DNA of 64,000 nucleotides from Niveispirillum cyanobacteriorum (GCF_002868735.1 NZ_CP025611.1:3242501-3306500); one strand, 5' to 3'. Shown: positions 54,117-62,981, numbered from the stretch's first letter. Program-made: numbers and translations. The notes: a model not told the origin generated them from the sequence alone.

Positions 54117-55445
54117 ATGCGTGGGATGGAAAGTCGGCGCGGGGCGTCGTGGCTGGTGACGCTGGCGGCCTGCGTCGGGCTGCTGGCGGGATGCGCCAGC
54201 CCTGGCAGCGTACCGGCCCCGGCACCCACCCCGCAACCCCCGCCGCAGGTGGCCCCGCCCCCTGCTGCCCTACCGCCGCCCGTGGCCGCACAGCCGGCGG
54301 CCCCCAAGGATGACAAGATCCGCGTCGGCCTGCTGCTGCCCCTTACGGGTGCCAATGCCGCCCTGGGCCAGTCCATGCTGGATGCCGCACAGATGGCCCT
54401 GTTCGACTTGGGCGACGAAAAATTCACCCTGCTTCCCCGCGATACGCAGGGCAGCCCTGGCATCGCCGCCACTGCCGCGAAGGGTTTGATCGAGGAAGGG
54501 GCGGGCGTAATCCTGGGTCCCCTGTTCGGCGCGGAAGCCGCTGCTGTGAAGCCGGTGGCGGCGCAGGCCGGCAAGCCCGTCCTGTCTTTCTCCAGCGACT
54601 GGAACGTCGCGGGCGGCGGGGTTTGGACGCTGGGGTTCCAGCCGCAGGAACAGGTGCGGCGTGTGGTCGGCCTGTCGATGGCGCGCGGCCTGATGCGGTT
54701 CGGTGTCGTCGCCCCATCCACCCCCTATGGCGATGCGGCGGTGCAGTCGCTGCGTGAGGCGGTCGAACAGGCGGGTGGGACCGTGACCAAGGTCGAACGC
54801 TATACGGCGGGTGCCACCAACCTGACCGAACTGGTCAAGAACCTGTCGGATTTCGATCAGCGGCAGGCCGCATTGGCTGCCGAACGGGCGCGCCTGACCG
54901 CGCTGGGCGATCCCGAGTCGCTGGCAGCTCTGCGCCGCCTGTCCAATGCCGACACGTTCGGGCCGCTGCCGTTCGATGCCGTTTTGATTGCCGAAGGCGG
55001 GCAGACGCTGCGCGAACTGGCGGCCCTATTCCCCTTCTTCGACATTGATCCGGGTCCCGTCCGCATGCTGGGCACCGGCCTGTGGGACGAGGCGGGGCTG
55101 GGTCGGGAGGCGGCGCTGGTGGGTGGCTGGTTCGCGGCCCCCGCCCCGGAAGGGCGCGACGCGTTCGAGGCGCGGTTCCAGCAGACCTTTGGTTATCGTC
55201 CGCACCGTCTGGCCACGCTGGCCTATGATGCCACGGCGCTGGCTGCTGTGCTGGCCAAGGGGGGGACGGGTTTCACGGTGCCAGCCCTGACCAATGCCAA
55301 TGGCTTTGCCGGGGCGGAGGGGATTTTCCGCCTGCTGCCCACCGGTACGGCGGAACGCGGGCTGGCCGTGATGGAGGTGACGCGCACCGGCACCACCCCG
55401 GTCGACCCCGCCCCGCAAAGCTTCGTCCCCGTCCCGACCTCGTGA
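54117..55445 (+). CDS. Penicillin-binding-protein activator-like lipoprotein (LpoA/LppC type)
   Basis: The 442-residue product has a lipoprotein signal with lipobox LLAGC (Cys26). A proline-rich spacer of about 35 residues follows, then a periplasmic-binding-protein fold (IRVGLLLPLTGANAALGQSMLDAAQMAL, then VILGPLFGAEAAAVKPVA). This domain order matches the PBP activator family, which stimulates peptidoglycan synthesis from the outer membrane. ATG 54117 has AGGGAAGGGG 6 nt upstream. The rsmI/yraN neighbourhood is standard for the family. Confidence 0.88.
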   Translation: MRGMESRRGASWLVTLAACVGLLAGCASPGSVPAPAPTPQPPPQVAPPPAALPPPVAAQPAAPKDDKIRVGLLLPLTGANAALGQSMLDAAQMALFDLGDEKFTLLPRDTQGSPGIAATAAKGLIEEGAGVILGPLFGAEAAAVKPVAAQAGKPVLSFSSDWNVAGGGVWTLGFQPQEQVRRVVGLSMARGLMRFGVVAPSTPYGDAAVQSLREAVEQAGGTVTKVERYTAGATNLTELVKNLSDFDQRQAALAAERARLTALGDPESLAALRRLSNADTFGPLPFDAVLIAEGGQTLRELAALFPFFDIDPGPVRMLGTGLWDEAGLGREAALVGGWFAAPAPEGRDAFEARFQQTFGYRPHRLATLAYDATALAAVLAKGGTGFTVPALTNANGFAGAEGIFRLLPTGTAERGLAVMEVTRTGTTPVDPAPQSFVPVPTS

Positions 55446-55453
55446 GGGTGCCG

Positions 55454-56023
55454 ATGGATATCCATGTCGCCAGGGCCGCCGATGGCCAGCATGTTTTGAC
55501 CTGGAACGCTACCCCTGTGCGCTGTGCCGTGGGGCGGACGGGTATCCGTCTGGACAAGCGGGAAGGGGATGGGGGCACGCCCGTCGGGGCCTTCACCCTG
55601 CGCCGTGTGCTGTACCGCGCCGACCGGCTGGCCCCGCCAGTGACGGGCTTGCCCACATCGGTGATCAACCGGGATGATGGCTGGTGCGATGACCCAGCCC
55701 ATCCGGCGTATAACCGCCCGGTCAAGCTGCCCTTTGCGGCCAGCCGGGAGGAACTGTGGCTGGACAGCCTTGTCTACGACATCATCGTCATCCTGGGTCA
55801 CAATGACGACCCGCCGGTGCCGGGTATGGGCAGTGCGGTGTTCTTCCACCTGACCGACGCCGGCTACGGCCCCACGGCGGGCTGTGTGGCGGTGCAGCTT
55901 TCCGACATGCTGCCCATCCTGGCGGCAGCCCGGCCTGGCGACCGCATGGTCATCGCGCCATCGCCGCAGGCCATGGCGGCGTGTGACCCGGCAGGTGGGC
56001 GGGGGCCGGACTGCTTCTTGTGA
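55454..56023 (+). CDS. L,D-transpeptidase family (YkuD) protein, no signal peptide seen
   Basis: The 189-residue product has a YkuD-like catalytic region. GHNDDPPVPGMGSAVFFHLTD leads to the catalytic cysteine in GPTAGCVAV, where SHGCVR is usual. The catalytic His is likely HL in FFHLT. No export signal is visible, so its route to the periplasm is unclear. ATG 55454 has GAGGG 6 nt upstream; a GTG at 55442 overlapping the lipoprotein stop is an alternative. Coupling to the PBP activator suggests envelope work. Confidence 0.85.
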   Translation: MDIHVARAADGQHVLTWNATPVRCAVGRTGIRLDKREGDGGTPVGAFTLRRVLYRADRLAPPVTGLPTSVINRDDGWCDDPAHPAYNRPVKLPFAASREELWLDSLVYDIIVILGHNDDPPVPGMGSAVFFHLTDAGYGPTAGCVAVQLSDMLPILAAARPGDRMVIAPSPQAMAACDPAGGRGPDCFL

Positions 56024-56030
56024 GGTGGGG

Positions 56031-57191
56031 TCAACCCCAGCTTTCCCGATAGAGGGCTACCATGTCGGCCACGCTGGGTACGCGTGGGTTGTTGTTGGGG
56101 CTACCGGACGCCAGGGCCTGTTCGGCCATGGTGGTCAGCAATTCCTCCCAGCGTGCGGGGTCGATGCCGTACTGTTTGGGTGTGGGAACCTGCAGGTCGG
56201 CGTTCAGGCGGCGCAGGGCCGCGACCAATTCGCCCGCTGCCGTCTCGTCATCCTGTCCCGGCTCCGCCGCCCCGATGGCGCGGGCGCAGTCGGCATAGCG
56301 GGTGATGGACCCCGGCAGTGACCAGGCCGCGACGGCGGGCAGCAGCATGGCGTTGGATAGGCCGTGCGGGACATGGAAGAAGGCGCCGATGGGCCGGCTC
56401 ATCCCATGCACCAGGGCCACCGAAGCGTTGGAAAAGGCCATGCCGGCCAGAGTGGCGCCCAGCATCATATTCTCCCGCGCGGTCCGGTCGGCGGGGTCGG
56501 CACAGGCGGTACGAATCCAGGGCGCGATGCGGCCCATGGCGGCGATGGCCATGGCATCAGTGAAGGGGCTGGCCTTCACGCTGACATAGGCCTCGATGGC
56601 GTGGGTCAGAGCGTCGATGCCGGTATCGGCGGTCAGGCGCGGGGGACAGGACAGGGTCAGTTCATAATCAATGATGGCGGCGGCGGGCACCAGACCCGGC
56701 CCCGCGATCAGCATCTTCTCATCCGTTTCGGTGTCGGTGATGACGGTGAAGCGCGTTACCTCCGACCCGGTGCCGGCGGTGGTGGGGATGGCGATGACGG
56801 GCATGCAAGGCTTCGGGATCGGGTTCGGCACCTTGTAGTCGCGCATGCGACCGCCATTGGCGGCCAGCAGGGCCATGGCTTTGGCCGTGTCGATGGGCGA
56901 CCCACCGCCCAACGCGATCATCCCGTCATAGCCACCATCGCGCAGCAAGGCGGCACCGGCGGCGATCACATCGGTGGTGGGGTCGGGCACGGTATCGGCG
57001 AACAGGCCGGGGTCGAGGCCCGCGTCCCGGAGCGGGGCCAGCAGCCGGTCGGCATGGCCATGGTCGCGCATGAAGGGATCGGTGACCAGCAGGGGGCGAT
57101 GCACACCGAGCCGGGCCAGAACTCCCGGCAGCCGCTGCACGGCCCCGCCGCCGATTTCCATGATGGGTGGCACCAGGATGGTGGCGATCAT
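56031..57191 (-). CDS. Iron-containing alcohol dehydrogenase
   Basis: The 386-residue product is a type III, metal-dependent dehydrogenase. NAD-binding motifs are GGGSPIDTAKAMA and PTTAGTGSEVT. Iron ligands are expected in DTGIDALTHAIEAY (Asp and His) and HGMSRPIGAFFHVPHG (His pair). The substrate is unknown; 1,3-propanediol or lactaldehyde reductases are relatives. ATG 57191 follows GGGGGGCAAGTA; the in-frame ORF to 57347 lacks support. It is convergent with the YkuD gene. Confidence 0.92.
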   Translation of the reverse strand: MIATILVPPIMEIGGGAVQRLPGVLARLGVHRPLLVTDPFMRDHGHADRLLAPLRDAGLDPGLFADTVPDPTTDVIAAGAALLRDGGYDGMIALGGGSPIDTAKAMALLAANGGRMRDYKVPNPIPKPCMPVIAIPTTAGTGSEVTRFTVITDTETDEKMLIAGPGLVPAAAIIDYELTLSCPPRLTADTGIDALTHAIEAYVSVKASPFTDAMAIAAMGRIAPWIRTACADPADRTARENMMLGATLAGMAFSNASVALVHGMSRPIGAFFHVPHGLSNAMLLPAVAAWSLPGSITRYADCARAIGAAEPGQDDETAAGELVAALRRLNADLQVPTPKQYGIDPARWEELLTTMAEQALASGSPNNNPRVPSVADMVALYRESWG

Positions 57192-57367
57192 TACTTGCCC
57201 CCCTACCTTGTCTGATTTCCGCCCGGCATGTTCGACCCTGGCGGCAGTCTTGCCAAGTCCCCGGTGGCGGCAATGGCACATCGGGTGATGAGGTTTGTTC
57301 ATGTATGGAACCGGAACGGGGGAGCGCCTATGCTGCCCCCAGTTCATTCCGATCGTTCAAGGTTCCC

Positions 57368-57781
57368 ATGACCAGCCCCGCCCCCGACCTGTTCGCCGCC
57401 GCCCTTGCCACCCGCGCCCATTCCCATTCCCCCTATTCAGGGTTCAAGGTGGGGGCGGCCATCCGATCGGAAAGCGGGCGCATCCATGCCGGCTGCAATG
57501 TCGAGAATGCCGCCTATCCACAGGGTCAATGCGCCGAGGCCACGGCCATTGGCCTGATGGTGGCTGCCGGCGACCGCCGCATTGTCGAGATCGTAGTGGT
57601 GGGCGGGGAGGCCGGGTCCGGCCTGATGTGCACACCTTGCGGCGGCTGCCGTCAGCGCATCCGGGAATTTGCCGGCCCCGACACGCCCATCCATGTCTAT
57701 GACGCGGGTAGCCACCGCCGCAGCTTCACCCTGGGCGAGTTACTGCCCTTCAGCTTTGGTCCCGACAATCTGGGGTTCTGA
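57368..57781 (+). CDS. cdd: Cytidine deaminase
   Basis: Cdd converts cytidine and deoxycytidine to uridines. The 137-residue product is the small homotetrameric type. The zinc site is formed by CAEATAI and PCGGCRQ, and the substrate site by CNVENA. ATG 57368 is the conserved start. It lies 1 nt upstream of deoC, so nucleoside salvage genes are in one operon. Confidence 0.94.
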   Translation: MTSPAPDLFAAALATRAHSHSPYSGFKVGAAIRSESGRIHAGCNVENAAYPQGQCAEATAIGLMVAAGDRRIVEIVVVGGEAGSGLMCTPCGGCRQRIREFAGPDTPIHVYDAGSHRRSFTLGELLPFSFGPDNLGF

Positions 57782-57782
57782 T

Positions 57783-58562
57783 ATGTCCGGTACCGAAATA
57801 ACCCTTGTAGATATCGCCAGCCGCGTCCTGCCATTGCTGGACCTGACCAGCCTGAATGACGCGGATGATGCCGACAGCACCGCCGTCCTGTGCGCAAAGG
57901 CCGTGACGCCAGTGGGCAATGTGGCGGCGGTCTGCCTCTGGCCGTCATTCATTCCGCAAGCGAAACAAGCCTTGTCTGGCAGTGGTGTGAAGGTGGCGAC
58001 GGTGGTCAATTTCCCCGGCGGGTCGCTGCCGGCGGACAAGGTGGTGGACCAGATCGCCCGCGCCCTGGCCGATGGGGCGGACGAGATCGACGTGGTCATG
58101 CCCTATGCCGCTGTGATGGCCGGCATGGGCGGTGATCAACGGGCCCAGGACCATCTGGCCGCCTGCCGGGAGGCCTGTGGGCCGGTGACCATGAAGGTCA
58201 TCCTGGAAAGCGGGGCGCTGGCCAAGCCGGCCCTGATCGAGCGCGCCGCGCAGGTGGCGGTGGCCGCCGGGGCGGATTTTCTGAAAACATCCACCGGCAA
58301 GGTGCCGGCGGGCGCCACGCCGGGGGCAGCCCGCATCATGCTGACCGCCTGTCGCGAGGCCGGGCGGCCCGTGGGCTTCAAGGCGTCGGGCGGTATCCGC
58401 GATGTGGAGACGGCGGCCCAGTATCTGGCCCTGGCGGACGAGATCTGCGGGCCGGGTTGGGCATCGCCGGCGACGTTCCGCTTTGGCGCGTCGGGCCTGC
58501 TGGATGCGCTGCTGGGCGTGCTGGGCCAGGGGCCGGCGGTCACGGTGACAGCGGGCTACTGA
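57783..58562 (+). CDS. deoC: Deoxyribose-phosphate aldolase
   Basis: DeoC splits deoxyribose 5-phosphate into acetaldehyde and glyceraldehyde 3-phosphate. The 259-residue product has the Schiff-base lysine in FLKTSTGK and the second lysine in VGFKASGGIR. EIDVVMPYAAVM replaces the usual EIDMVIN. It starts 1 nt after cdd. Its 3' end overlaps modC by 7 nt in convergent orientation. Confidence 0.94.
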   Translation: MSGTEITLVDIASRVLPLLDLTSLNDADDADSTAVLCAKAVTPVGNVAAVCLWPSFIPQAKQALSGSGVKVATVVNFPGGSLPADKVVDQIARALADGADEIDVVMPYAAVMAGMGGDQRAQDHLAACREACGPVTMKVILESGALAKPALIERAAQVAVAAGADFLKTSTGKVPAGATPGAARIMLTACREAGRPVGFKASGGIRDVETAAQYLALADEICGPGWASPATFRFGASGLLDALLGVLGQGPAVTVTAGY

Positions 58563-59200
58563 TCCACCGTTACCACCCCCTGGTCGACCCGTAGCCAAGC
58601 CGTGGCCAGGGCCGCCACCTCTTCGCTCTGGTGGGTGACATAAAGCATGGGCAGGCCCGTACCATCGCGTAGGCGCTGCAGGTAGGGTAGCAGTTCCGCC
58701 TTGCGGGCGGGGTCCAGCGCTGATAGCGGCTCGTCCAGCAACAGCAGGGATGGGTTGGACAGGAGCGCCCGCCCGATGGCCACCCGCTGCCGTTCCCCGC
58801 CCGACAGGTCACGGGGGTGGCGGTACAGCAGGTGGGCGATATCCAGCAGGTCGACGATGGCACCCAGCGTCGGTCCGTCCTGCCTGCGTCCACCAAACAG
58901 CCTTCCATAGAGAAGGTTGTGGCGGACATTCAGATGGGGGAATAGGCGCGCCTCCTGAAATACCTGCCCGACATGGCGGCGGTGGGGGGGGAGCCAAATC
59001 CGGCTGTCGGTGTCGACCAGAACCTTGCCATCTAGCGCGATCCGCCCCGCAGAAGGCCGGGATAGGCCAGCGATCAGAGACAGCAGGGTCGTCTTGCCGG
59101 CACCCGACGGGCCGGTGATAGCCGTGACGCCGGGGCCGATGGACAGCTCGGCGGTCAGGGTGAAGGTGCCGATACGGTGGGTTAGCGACAGATCAAGCAT
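58556..59200 (-). CDS. modC: Molybdate ABC transporter ATPase, lacking the Mop/TOBE domain
   Basis: The 214-residue product is the ATPase of a molybdate importer. It has the Walker A motif GPSGAGKTTLL, signature LSGGERQRVAIGRAL and Walker B LLLLDEPLSALD. Full-length ModC has about 350 aa because of a C-terminal molybdate-sensing TOBE domain; that domain is absent here, the stop following the ABC core directly. It overlaps modB by 8 nt. Confidence 0.9.
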   Translation of the reverse strand: MLDLSLTHRIGTFTLTAELSIGPGVTAITGPSGAGKTTLLSLIAGLSRPSAGRIALDGKVLVDTDSRIWLPPHRRHVGQVFQEARLFPHLNVRHNLLYGRLFGGRRQDGPTLGAIVDLLDIAHLLYRHPRDLSGGERQRVAIGRALLSNPSLLLLDEPLSALDPARKAELLPYLQRLRDGTGLPMLYVTHQSEEVAALATAWLRVDQGVVTVDQ

Positions 59201-59891
59201 CCCGCCCCTCCACCCGCCGGCGTACGCGGCGCGCCAGCAACTCGCTGGCTGTCACCGCGAGGATGGCGATCAGGGCGGCGACCAGAGTCAGGCGCAGGGC
59301 CGCTGCATCTCCGCCCGGCATCTGGGTCAGGCCATAGATGGCGGCGGGCAGCGTCTGGGTCACGCCGGGAATGGCGGCGACGAAGGTGATGGTGGCCCCG
59401 AACTCCCCCAGCGCCTTGGCAAAGCACAGGATGGCGCCGGACAGGATGCCGGGCAGCGACAAAGGCAGGGTGACGGTCAGGAACACGGCCCAGGGCGGGG
59501 CGCCCAGGCCAGCTGCCGTATCTTCCAGCCGCGTATCCACCGCCTCCATCGACAGGCGTATGGCGCGGACCAGCAGGGGGAAGGCCATGACCGAACAGGC
59601 CAGAACCGCCCCGGTCCAGTTGAAGGCGAACACGATCCCGAATTCGGCGAGGACCTGCCCCACCGGTCCCTTGCGCCCGAACAGCAGCAATAGCAGGTAG
59701 CCCGTCACCACCGGCGGCAGGACCAGGGGCAGATGCACCAGCGCATCCAGCAGGATACGTCCCGGAAAGGACCGGCGGGCCAGCAGCCAGGCCACCAGGA
59801 TCCCCGGCCCCAGGCTGACGGCAGTGGCCCAGCAGGCCACCTTTACCGACAGCCAGATTGCCGTCATTTCCTCCGCCGTGAAGCTCCCCAT
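59193..59891 (-). CDS. modB: Molybdate ABC transporter permease
   Basis: The 232-residue product is an inner-membrane permease with about five helices. The EAA-like cytoplasmic loop AAGLGAPPWAVFLTVTLPLSLPGILSG contacts the ATPase. AKALGEFGATITFVAAIPG is characteristic of ModB. It overlaps modA by 1 nt and modC by 8 nt. Confidence 0.94.
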   Translation of the reverse strand: MGSFTAEEMTAIWLSVKVACWATAVSLGPGILVAWLLARRSFPGRILLDALVHLPLVLPPVVTGYLLLLLFGRKGPVGQVLAEFGIVFAFNWTGAVLACSVMAFPLLVRAIRLSMEAVDTRLEDTAAGLGAPPWAVFLTVTLPLSLPGILSGAILCFAKALGEFGATITFVAAIPGVTQTLPAAIYGLTQMPGGDAAALRLTLVAALIAILAVTASELLARRVRRRVEGRDA

Positions 59892-60658
59892 TATTTGGTC
59901 AGCACCGTGAAGCCCTGATTGATGAAGTGACGCCGCCCCTCGTCTGTCTTCAGGAAATCGAGCAGCGGTTGGCTGGCAGCCTTGTCCGCCCCCTTCAGCA
60001 GGGCCACAGGATACTCGATCGGCGCGTGGCTGTCGGCGGGGAAGACGCCAACAATGGCCACGCCGGGTTCAACCCGCGCATCGGTAGCATAGACGATGCC
60101 GGCCCCGGCCTCTCCCCGTGCCACCAGCGCCAGGGCGGCGCGGACATTTTCAGCAGGTGCCAGCTTGTCCGATACCTGGGACCACAGGCCCAGCTTGGTC
60201 AGTGCCGCCTTGGCATAGCGTCCCGCCGGCACCGCGTTGACATCGCCCACGGCCAGCCGCCGTCCATTCAGCAGGGCGGCAATGTCCAGATTGCCATCAA
60301 TGGTCAGGCGCCTTGCCTGCGACCGCTCCATGACCAGGACCAGTTGATTGCCCAGGAAGGTGAAGCGGCTGTCGGCCTGCACGAGCCCGGCCTTGACCAG
60401 ATAATCCATCCATTCCTGATCGGCTGACATGAAGATATCTGCCGGTGCCCCCGCCTCGATCTGCCTGGCCAGAGCAGAACTGGCGGCATAGGCGGCGGTG
60501 GCGGTACCGCCCGTCTGGTCCCGGTAGGCCACCAATGCCTCGTCCAGCGCCGTCTTCAGGCTGGCGGCGGCATAGACGGTCGTATCCTTTGCCCAGGCCG
60601 CCGGTGCGAAGGCCAATGACACGGCGATGAGGAACGAGGGAAGGCGGGAACGGGCCAT
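59891..60658 (-). CDS. modA: Molybdate-binding periplasmic protein
   Basis: The 255-residue product has a signal peptide (cleavage near AWA-KD) and a type-II binding-protein fold, with YAAASLKTALDEAL at the N-terminus and SSALARQIEAGAPADIFMSADQEWMDYL in the middle, both usual for ModA. ATG 60658 has AGGA about 7 nt upstream. It is the first gene of modABC. A Mo-box lies 38 nt upstream of the start codon. Confidence 0.94.
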   Translation of the reverse strand: MARSRLPSFLIAVSLAFAPAAWAKDTTVYAAASLKTALDEALVAYRDQTGGTATAAYAASSALARQIEAGAPADIFMSADQEWMDYLVKAGLVQADSRFTFLGNQLVLVMERSQARRLTIDGNLDIAALLNGRRLAVGDVNAVPAGRYAKAALTKLGLWSQVSDKLAPAENVRAALALVARGEAGAGIVYATDARVEPGVAIVGVFPADSHAPIEYPVALLKGADKAASQPLLDFLKTDEGRRHFINQGFTVLTK

Positions 60659-60695
60659 AGTGCATCCTGACCTGAAGTTCAGCAGCAATAGATTA

Positions 60696-60721
60696 TCGTT
60701 ATGTCCATGGAAATACAACGA
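60696..60721. promoter_or_regulatory. Candidate ModE-type Mo-box upstream of modA
   Basis: TCGTTATGT and AATACAACGA are arranged with the outer 26-nt spacing of the E. coli ModE site. Seven of the nine outermost base pairs are symmetric, including the perfect TCGTT / AACGA ends. Molybdate-dependent repression of modABC is inferred; no modE gene is in the window. Confidence 0.6.
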
Positions 60722-60771
60722 GCCTCTTGGCGCGATGATTTCCCGTGCGGCCCAGCGGATGCGCCACTGTT

Positions 60772-60809
60772 GCGCAACCGAATGAAACAGAAAATGCGGG
60801 TGTTTTTCA
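60772..60809 (+). repeat. 38-nt palindromic intergenic element, copy 3
   Basis: GCGCAACC, GAA, TGAAACA, GAAAATGCGGG and TGTTTTTCA in order. It aligns base for base in length with copies 1, 2 and 4. It lies upstream of the Mo-box. Confidence 0.7.
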
Positions 60810-60860
60810 GAGGTTGGGCCTTTCCCCTCTGAATTAACGTCGCCCCGAATGAGTGGCCCC

Positions 60861-60898
60861 GCGCAACCAGGTGCAACCGAAAATGCGATCTTGTTTCA
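60861..60898 (+). repeat. 38-nt palindromic intergenic element, copy 4 (left arm altered)
   Basis: GCGCAACC, AGG, TGCAACC, GAAAATGCGATCT and TGTTTCA. The left arm TGAAACA has become TGCAACC, so the palindrome is broken while the rest is kept. It is 51 nt downstream of copy 3. Confidence 0.65.
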
Positions 60899-60910
60899 CG
60901 AGCCACGAGA

Positions 60911-60945
60911 CTGCCAATCCGAGCGCCGATGGCGTCGGATTGCAG
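60911..60945. other. Strong stem-loop in the modA-DUF938 gap
   Basis: CTGC / GCAG, AATCCGA / TCGGATT and CGCC / GGCG pair in sequence with two single-base bulges and a 3-nt loop. It lies downstream of the minus-strand DUF938 gene and could end its transcript, though no U-run follows. Confidence 0.55.
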
Positions 60946-61029
60946 CGGACAGGGAAAGGGCGTTGAGAAACCCAGAATAGCAGAGACCGGTCGGAAAGTC
61001 AGCCATTCCGCCACATCCGACGCCCCCGG

Positions 61030-61638
61030 TCAGGTGCGGCGGAAGATGACGGTCAGGTTGTTGGCGGGCATCTGGATGATGTCCGGTCCGGTAAGGCCGT
61101 TGGCGGCAGCGAGGTCCATCACCGCTTCCAGGTCGCGTACGCCCCAGGCTGGGTTCCGGGCCTTCAGGTCGGCATCGAAGGCGGCGTTGCTGTCGGATGT
61201 ATGCTGTCCGCCGCGTTTATAAGGGCCGTAGAGGCAGAGCGGCGCACCCGGTTGCAGCAGACGGCCCGCGCCCGTGAACAGGCCGATGGCGGCATCCCAG
61301 GGCGCGATATGGATCATGTTCACGCACAAGATGGCGTCAGGCCGGACATTGGGCCATGCATCGGGGCGAGCGGCGTCCAGCGGCAGTGGCGGGCGCAGGT
61401 TGGGCAGCCCGGATTCCGCCGCCCAGGCGCGGATGCTGGCGCGGGCATCCTCGTCGGGGTCGCTGGGCTGGAATGTCAGGGCTGGCAGGTTTTCGGCCAG
61501 GAAAACTGCATGTTCCCCGCTCCCGCTGGCGATTTCCAGCAGCAGACCGGTTTGCGGCAGATGCGGGTGCAGGGCATCCAGCAGCGGTTGCCGGTTGCGC
61601 AGGGTGGCGGGCGCGTGGCGCTTTTCATCGGTCATCAT
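61030..61638 (-). CDS. DUF938 family SAM-dependent methyltransferase-like protein
   Basis: The product has about 202 residues with a class I methyltransferase core. [18 protein letters not shown] is the SAM loop and [15 protein letters not shown] the DUF938 signature, followed by [16 protein letters not shown]. The substrate is unknown. The start is uncertain: the pair of ATGs at 61638 and 61635 ([12 protein letters not shown]) fits the family, while a longer N-terminus to 61692 is possible. No clear Shine-Dalgarno was found. Confidence 0.85.
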   Translation of the reverse strand: MMTDEKRHAPATLRNRQPLLDALHPHLPQTGLLLEIASGSGEHAVFLAENLPALTFQPSDPDEDARASIRAWAAESGLPNLRPPLPLDAARPDAWPNVRPDAILCVNMIHIAPWDAAIGLFTGAGRLLQPGAPLCLYGPYKRGGQHTSDSNAAFDADLKARNPAWGVRDLEAVMDLAAANGLTGPDIIQMPANNLTVIFRRT

Positions 61639-61794
61639 GGGGCCAAAGGTAGGAGGCGCGAGCCGCAGCGCCAAGCCCATTTCGTCCTGCATGCCGGGTC
61701 AGACCAAGCAAGCAGTTGCGCGCGTCTGCCGGATTGTCTACCTCTGGCGCTGATTGGATTGATTGCGTGCGCCACGCTTTTTGGAGTTCCGGGG

Positions 61795-62127
61795 ATGCCC
61801 TACGTCGTTACCGAGGCCTGCATCAAGTGCAAGTACACTGACTGCGTCGAAGTCTGTCCCGTGGACTGCTTCTATGAGGGTGAGAACACGCTGGTCATCC
61901 ATCCCGATGAATGCATCGATTGTGGCGTGTGCGAGCCGGAATGCCCCGCCGAGGCCATCCTGCCCGACACCGACCCGCGCGCCGAACAGTGGCTGGCCAT
62001 GAACCGCGAATATGCTGGGCAGTGGCCGGTCATCAACCGCCGCAAGGACCCGCTGCCCGACGCTGACGCCTGGAAGGGTGTGCCCGACAAGTTCGAGAAG
62101 CATTTCAGCCCCAAGCCGGGCAAGTAA
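61795..62127 (+). CDS. fdxA: Seven-iron ferredoxin FdxA
   Basis: The 110-residue product carries a [3Fe-4S] and a [4Fe-4S] cluster. The N-terminal cysteines are in [18 protein letters not shown] and the second set in [12 protein letters not shown]. The C-terminal extension ([20 protein letters not shown]) is typical of alphaproteobacterial FdxA. ATG 61795 follows GGAGTTCCGGGG. It lies upstream of carD, a common alphaproteobacterial arrangement. Confidence 0.96.
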   Translation: MPYVVTEACIKCKYTDCVEVCPVDCFYEGENTLVIHPDECIDCGVCEPECPAEAILPDTDPRAEQWLAMNREYAGQWPVINRRKDPLPDADAWKGVPDKFEKHFSPKPGK

Positions 62128-62135
62128 GGATGTGG

Positions 62136-62164
62136 GCGGACCACCGGTTTCCCCGGTGGTCCGC
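62136..62164 (+). terminator. 12-bp hairpin after fdxA
   Basis: GCGGACCACCGG and CCGGTGGTCCGC have a 5-nt loop and begin 8 nt after the fdxA stop. There is no T-run. It is probably a transcript end or a processing site. The remaining 316 nt before carD hold a CATGCG / CGCATG palindrome (62212-62228) and a possible -10 box TATATT (62307-62312). Confidence 0.6.
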
Positions 62165-62480
62165 GCGCGCCGGCAAAAATCATTGACCGGCGGTTAAGAA
62201 GTCCGCTAATGCCCATGCGATGGGCGCATGACCGACATAACGCGCTCTGCGCGGAACTTATGGCGAACAACGCGTTCCGCCTCTGTCATGTGGACGTAAC
62301 ATCGACTATATTCCATCAAGCGAGGATCGGCACGACGCCCGTGATCGTGGCTTGATGTGCCGACCGCTTTCGCCATCGCAGTGTTTCGTCTGGAGTGGTC
62401 CCGCCGCCCGTGCGGTCGGGGCCTCTATCATTTTTGTTCCCGTGGCGCGCAGCCCCGCGCGGAAGAAGAGAGCAACCGAT

Positions 62481-62981
62481 ATGTCCGAAAGCCTAGATTT
62501 CACCACCGGGGATCACGTTGTGTATCCGGCCCACGGCGTGGGCCAGATCATCGGGATCGAAACCCACAGCATCGCCGACATGAGCGTGACGCTGTACGCC
62601 ATCCAGTTCGAAAAGGAACGGATGACGTTGAAGGTTCCCGTGGCGAAGGCCAAGGCCTCGGGCCTGCGCCGCCTGTCGACCAAGGACCGGATCAAGGCCG
62701 CCATGGAGACGCTGCAGGGCCCCAGCAAGATCAAGCGCATCATGTGGAGCCGCCGCGCCCAGGAATATGAAGCGAAAATCAATTCCGGCGACCCGGTTTC
62801 CATCGCGGAGGTCGTGCGCGACCTGTATCGTGGTGAGGACCAGTCCGATCAGTCCTACAGCGAACGTCAGATTTATCACGCAGCATTGGAGCGTCTGGCC
62901 CGCGAGCTGGCCGTTGTCGAGAAGATCGACGAGCGCAAGGCCACCGAAAAGCTGGAAGCCGTGCTGAGCAAGGCAGCTTGA
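62481..62981 (+). CDS. carD: CarD family RNA-polymerase-binding regulator
   Basis: CarD binds the beta subunit and stabilises open promoter complexes. The 166-residue product has the N-terminal Tudor-like RNAP-interaction domain (TTGDHVVYPAHGVGQIIGIE) and a C-terminal helical DNA-binding domain (MWSRRAQEYEAKINSGDPVSIAEVVRDLYR). The ATG at 62481 follows GGAAGAAGAG; a longer ORF upstream is not supported. A strong terminator follows. Confidence 0.96.
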   Translation: MSESLDFTTGDHVVYPAHGVGQIIGIETHSIADMSVTLYAIQFEKERMTLKVPVAKAKASGLRRLSTKDRIKAAMETLQGPSKIKRIMWSRRAQEYEAKINSGDPVSIAEVVRDLYRGEDQSDQSYSERQIYHAALERLARELAVVEKIDERKATEKLEAVLSKAA

